DNA of 64,000 bases from Saturnia japonica (lineage: Eukaryota; Arthropoda; Insecta; Lepidoptera; Saturniidae): positions 10,434,001-10,498,000 of the forward strand of contig CM065306.1 in assembly GCA_033032175.1 (NCBI GenBank), written 5' to 3'. Below are positions 59,218-64,000 of the stretch, piece by piece; the first letter of the stretch is position 1, and the number at the start of each line of letters is the position of its first letter. The translations under genes and the position numbers were made by a program. The notes beneath the pieces were generated by a model. The model made no database searches, was not told the origin of the DNA, and worked only from the letters and a program-made list of their open reading frames with translations.

Positions 59218-59538
59218 CTAAGTTTAGTTTTATATAGACAATATTCCTCCAAATTTTATGAAAACACTTCTGTTGACTCTATCTATCTATACAGCAAGTT
59301 CTATGCAGTTGATTTTCTAAATTCTTATGCTGATGTATTATGTTCTAATTCTTTTCCAATGTTCTATTATAGTCAATACAAGACTAATTCGAATATAAAA
59401 AAAATTAAAATAAGTTTATGTATTAATGTGAAAGTTGACATGCTAATAAAGTCGTATACTTTTTCAAAACAAAATTCCAAATAGTTCTAAAATAATAAAC
59501 ATAATATTAATAATAATATTAAGGCTGGAACATCTTTT

Positions 59539-62428
59539 ATGACAAGCCCTGAATCATGTAGCAGCTATTTAAGAACTGAACAAGCAACAAGTAATAATTT
59601 TCAAATACTTACTTTAAACATTCGAAGTATAAACAAAAACTTTTCTGAATTTGAAGTATTATTAAGCAGACTAAATATCCTTTGTGACATATATATTTTA
59701 ACAGAAACATGGAATTCTAAAGCGACCAATTTACCAACATTACAAAATTACGAAACACATTTTAATACAAAAAATCATAACCAAAATGATGGTGTAGTAT
59801 CCTACATTAGGCATGGTTTTGTCTGCTCAGTTAAGGAATTATCATTGATTGATGCCACAGGTCTACTTATCGAGATTAATAAAACTACGGTTGTAATAGG
59901 AGTCTACTGATCCCCCTCACTTAGAAACCTTGACAATTTTTTTAATTCCTTAGACAAGCTATTATCCACATTTAGTAAGTATAACAACATAATTGTTATG
60001 GGTGATATAAATATAGATATTAAACTAAATATTGAAGACCAAAATTCATCAAATTATCTTAATTTATTAGCAACTTATGGTGTGATAGCAAGTCACTTAT
60101 ATCCAACAAGAGATCAAACCTGTATTGATCATTCCATGATTAAATCAATTAATCCTGCTATTACGATTGTTATAAATTCTTTTGTAACAGATCATTGCCC
60201 AGTCCTTACTAGTGTGGACATAAAAAGTAAAACAAAACGATTTAGATATACAACTACGCACAAGGTAAATAATGAAGCTATTGTTGATAAATAACGTGAT
60301 ACTGACTTTAGTAAATTATTAGAATCTCAAGATGCAAATTGGGCTGCCATTAATTTAGTTAACGCCCTACAAAACTTAATCTTAAACAATACACTTAAAA
60401 TTTTGACTCCTAGAAGTATTAGATGTATAAAGCCGTGGATAACACCAGGTTTAGTTCGGTGTATAGAAAACCGTGATCGTATGCATTTAAGATGTAAAAA
60501 GAGCCTAAAAATATTATATTGATTACTACGTACATACGATAAAAAAATTTTTGCAATGATTTATTAAAGTGCCTAAAAAGAAATTTTGATAAGAATGAGC
60601 TCAACAAATATGCTACAAACCCGAAACTAAAATGGAAAATAATAAACAAAATTACAAATAGAAGTAATACAACCAACACTTCTTCAGATTTTCTTAAAAT
60701 ATCAGATACACCAAAATTATCCATTGAAAAAGTTAACAGTTACTTTCTAAATGTAGCAAAGGTGTTATCAGACAAAATACCGAAAATTGGCACAACAAAT
60801 TATAACAATGATTCCACATATGCACCAGTAACCTCCATGGTCTTATTGGAGACGTCTGAGCAAGAAGTTCGATCTGTTCTTATGAACCTAAAATCTGATA
60901 GTGCTGTGGGATGGGATGGAATATCTACGAAACTATTAAAGATGGCCAGCTCAAATATTGTACTACTCCTGACTCATATTACAAATTTATGTGTAAGAAC
61001 AGGAACATTTCCTAAAGTATTTAAGATGTCGATAATTCATCCAATTTACAAGGCAGGTGATAGAGACTGTGTTGAAAATTACCACCCCATTTCCGTACTT
61101 GCAGCGCTATCTAAAATTATTGAAAAAATTATAAATAAGAGACTATTAAAGTTTTTAGAAAAGGAAGCTATTTTATCAGAAAATCAATATGGCTTTAGAG
61201 TAGGCAAATCCACTGCTCTAGCAGTTTCCTCTATTACAGAATTTGTCGCTACAAATATTGATAAAAAGCACAAATGTATAGGTGTCTTTTTAGATCTGGC
61301 AAAAGCGTTCGATACTGTCTCAGTTACGATTCTGCTGAATAAAATGTAAAAAATTGGAATTCGAGGATTAGCACTTAAACTATTCCAGGATTATTTGGAG
61401 AATAGAACCCAAAGGATTAAAATAAAAGACTACACTAGTAGAGATGCATCTATAACTAATGGTGTGCCTCAGAGTAGTGTGCTTGGCCCAACTTTATTTT
61501 TGATATACATCAATAATCTTTGTAAACTTAAATTAGGTAATTGTAGAATATTTACATTCGCTGACTATACAGCATTATTATTCTATGGGAAAACTTGGGA
61601 CGAAGCTAAAGTGCACGCTGAAAGAGGTTTAGAAATAGTTGTACAATTACTGAATCAGAATTTGTTACCATTGAATATAACAAAAAAAAAAAAAAAATTC
61701 ACTAATACGAAGAGAACACTCCCTACTGATGGTAACATTAGTATTAAAGTACATACTTGTCAAAATAACACTCAGCAAATATGTAGCTGTAATTATCTAG
61801 GTAGAGTAAACACAATAAAGTACATAAGTGTCTTGTTAGATGAAAAATTATCTTGGCACCCTCACATTAATCTAACTACTGATAGAATAAGAAAGTTAAT
61901 ACATATATTTAGGAAATTAGGACATGTGGCAGATCATGACTTATTGAAAATGGTATACTTTGCATTACCACAGTCTATCCTATCTTATTGTGTTACGTCA
62001 TGGGGGTGGAGCAAAAAAGACCCATCTAATTAAACTGGAAAGAGCCCAACGAATATTACTAAAAGTAATGGCATTCAAACCATTCCGATTCCCTACAATT
62101 AATTTATACACTGAATGGGATGTCTTATCAGTTATCAGTCAGAAAACTATTTATTAAATATGTCATACATGAACAGCACCATAAAGTTCCTTATAGACCT
62201 GATTTATTAACAAATAGACGGAAAAATACGGTTTGTGCTACTAACCAATACAAAACATTTTTAGGAAATAAATTTCAGTGCTATCTTGGCCCTTACCTAT
62301 ACAATAAACTAAATAAAATTCTTGACATATATTCTTTTAATAATCATAAATGTAATGAAGTAGTAATATCCTGGCTAAAGAGACAGAACTATGAAGAAAT
62401 AGAAAAATTGTTTGTAATCATAAAATAA
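59539..62428 (+). pseudogene. ORF2 (endonuclease and RT) of the CR1/L2-like element
   Basis: Endonuclease: LTLNIRSINKNFSEF, ILTETWNSK, NDGVVSYIRHGF, VMGDINIDI and VTDHCPVLTS. In-frame stops at 59908-59910 (TGA, probably from an Arg CGA) and 60292-60294, a frame break between 60295 and 60761, and a TAA at 61347-61349. RT: SAVGWDGISTKLLK, YHPISVLAALSKIIEKI, ENQYGFRVGKSTALAV, FLDLAKAFDTVS, NGVPQSSVLGPTLFLIYIN. The catalytic box reads FTFADYTALLF: the second Asp is Tyr (codon TAT 61566-61568). Further breaks occur near 62000 and at a TTATCAG duplication near 62128. The C-terminus ends at 62428. Clearly inactive. Confidence 0.85.
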
Positions 62429-63129
62429 AGTAAAGTAATAGAATTGTCGTGGTTGTTCCAAATACTGTATTTCACATATAACAAATATGTATATATATTT
62501 TTATACATAAACAAGAAACGCAACCTCATGTCTACATTTGTGTGTGTACCATTTATTTTTATTTTTTTTAGTTAAGTTCACAATATTGTAGTCTAACTTG
62601 CTACATTATGAATGTAAGGTAGGTAAAAAGGAACAAAAAATAAAAAATTACAGAGTACCTTGTTTTCTCTTTTAAAATTATAGATTTGTGATAATGTTAA
62701 TAAGATACAACAGTGTTATACTAGGTATGCCATATGTAGGTACCTACTATGTAATAATATATCACGGGAAGAGACTAGCGTTTGAGATACAGGCTCGGCC
62801 TAGTTCAGGCGCTAGGTTTCATTAATTGAGAATAAAACTATTGTCTTTCCTAGAAATAAGCCTCATATTTTTGTATCTTGTTATGGTCAAATAAAATTAT
62901 TATTATTCGTAAATAAGGAGATATTTTAAATTTTCTATTTTGTGAAAAGAACGATGTCAATGAAAAATAAAATGTTGCGAAAACAAATGAATCACTAAAT
63001 TCCAAACACAAATACACAAGACTAAATTTGGTATAAATTTGAATTTGTAATTTCTATCTAGACGCCAGATATTTGAGATCAAAATGACCAGTTCAACAAA
63101 ACGCCGATTTTATATGTAAGGACCTAATA

Positions 63130-64000
63130 TTAATAATAATCGACCCAATTCCCGTTAAGTTTTTTGTTTTATTACTTGTTCGATGTAAATTTTGAAGCAA
63201 AGCTGGATTTTTTTGTGATTACATAGTGTGTGAATAATGAAGTAATTTAATTCTGGTTCTAAACATTTGTTGATTACGTTTAGACGGAAAAGTAAGCCAT
63301 TATTAGGTAAAGTGATAAGTCGAGTCTCAACTCTCAACACGAATTGGATTGGAATATAGTAACATTGTAGATGGCGCACGGAGGAACATTTTGTAGTAAT
63401 AACTAAAGATATTATATTTAAAGGTAGGGCACGTCTGTCAATGTCTTACGGTATTTTGCTGTGAGGTTCAAGCTGAGGTAGATACCATATTTATTTATTA
63501 TCTTAACTTTGCCCTCCCAATACATCTTTGATAACTTAATGTGTATTCGTAAAAGCTTAGTCAAAAAAGATTTTGCCAAAGATCAGCACAATGTTAATAC
63601 TAGAAATAGGTTAGTCGTACCGTGTTTTAGATTAAGTAGGACCAATATTTTTTTTGGGTAATAGTGTAAGGTTTTATAATAAGATTTCGAAGCACAATCC
63701 TGATTTTGCGGGCAAGCTCTAGGACCATGTCAAGCTGGTGAAAAGGTTATTAAAGGGTTGATTATTAAGTGAATGATGGTGATGTTTGGAAGTGACTCCC
63801 ACTCTGTGCATTAACTAATTATTATTATTGTATTATATTAATACTTTTGTAATTAAAAAAAGATATTAGTTTCTTTTCGGTTCTTTTCGATGACTGGGAT
63901 GGTTTCAGAATCGGCAGTAGTGTTTTGACGTTAATAAAAGTACCTTAGGGCCTAAATGTAATAAAAAAATTATGATTTTGGAGATTTTTCTCTACTTGGG
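63130..64000. other. Intergenic, no gene recognised
   Basis: AT-rich DNA to the window end. A minus-strand open frame at 63155-63379 has no domain. No RNA gene or repeat could be assigned. Confidence 0.35.

Larger units (their letters stand above)
57601..62907 (+). mobile_element. CR1/L2-like non-LTR retrotransposon inside a mariner
   Basis: About 5.3 kb, plus strand. It opens with two 135-bp tandem units (57673-57942), then ORF1 (58018-59217), ORF2 (59539-62428), a 3' UTR and an ATT-repeat end (about 62896-62907), which is typical of CR1/L2-type elements in place of poly(A). The left junction follows mariner base 57600 and the right junction precedes mariner base 62908; a short TATTC is shared at both edges but cannot be told from the ATT tail. 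The copy is dead: several stops, frame breaks and a lost catalytic residue in the RT. Confidence 0.85.
56530..63129 (-). mobile_element. Mariner split by a CR1/L2-like element
   Basis: Terminal repeats TTAGGTCCTTACATAT lie at 56532 (plus) and inverted at 63127, flanked by TA (56530-56531, 63128-63129). Mariner sequence occupies 56532-57600 and about 62908-63127, 1.29 kb in total, the usual mariner length. The transposase is on the minus strand: the first residues lie right of the insert (IENLKYLLIYE), the rest left of it (RRINDVYEKATVKENTVRFW, then RSGNFDLRNKPRGRPE, then the catalytic region to 56611). Frame breaks are present, and the HDNA-type second Asp reads QNNARPH, with Asn in place of Asp. 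The element shares its left TA with the right edge of the neighbouring mariner. Confidence 0.85.

Overview
The window looks like nuclear DNA of an insect, most probably a moth or butterfly. It is AT-rich, its genes have short GT-AG exons, and it is crowded with transposable elements of kinds common in Lepidoptera: mag-like Ty3 element, several mariners, R1-clade, CR1/L2-like and jockey-like non-LTR elements, tRNA-derived SINEs and a hAT-like element. I cannot name the species.

Four conserved host genes are recognised. (1) A tRNA-dihydrouridine synthase of the DUS1L type (+, 1632-8066, N-terminus not in the window) with an apparent one-base deletion in exon 3. (2) An intron-free DHHC palmitoyltransferase of the ZDHHC1/11 type (+, 13602-14660). 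(3) Bax inhibitor-1/TMBIM6 (-, 19055-15031, five coding exons). (4) The rRNA methyltransferase and ribosome-assembly factor FTSJ3/Spb1 (+, 28118-37677, ten coding exons, 849 aa predicted). They are unrelated housekeeping or membrane genes and form no pathway. ZDHHC and BI-1 are tail to tail, with poly(A) signals only 32 bp apart.

Layout: 1-1630 minisatellite, a 25-bp inverted repeat and unassigned DNA; 1632-8103 DUS1L; 9754-10642 decayed mariner; 13602-19055 ZDHHC and BI-1; 20253-20757 jockey-like RT scrap; 22066-26507 complete but mutated mag-like LTR element (-) with 117-bp LTRs; 26992-28044 hAT-like non-autonomous element ending 73 bp before the FTSJ3 start codon; 28118-37684 FTSJ3, with a hairpin-rich retroposon in intron 4; 37700-46690 mostly gene-poor DNA with two related 1-kb repeats; 46692-47433 mariner remnant; 47514-53401 complete R1-clade element with a 16-bp target duplication; 55154-63129 two abutting mariners, the second split by a 5.3-kb CR1/L2-like element; 63130-64000 nothing recognised.

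The most unusual object is the 1-kb retroposon at 31704-32724: nine short hairpins whose stem sequences change in a compensatory way, most of them followed on the element strand by an A-tract, the whole ending in poly(A) between 10-bp target duplications. Other points of note are the TAATG stop-start overlap and consecutive 3' hairpins of the R1-clade element, the mariner/CR1 nesting, a five-copy short repeat family, and a concentration of frameshifts in homopolymer runs that may partly be assembly error.
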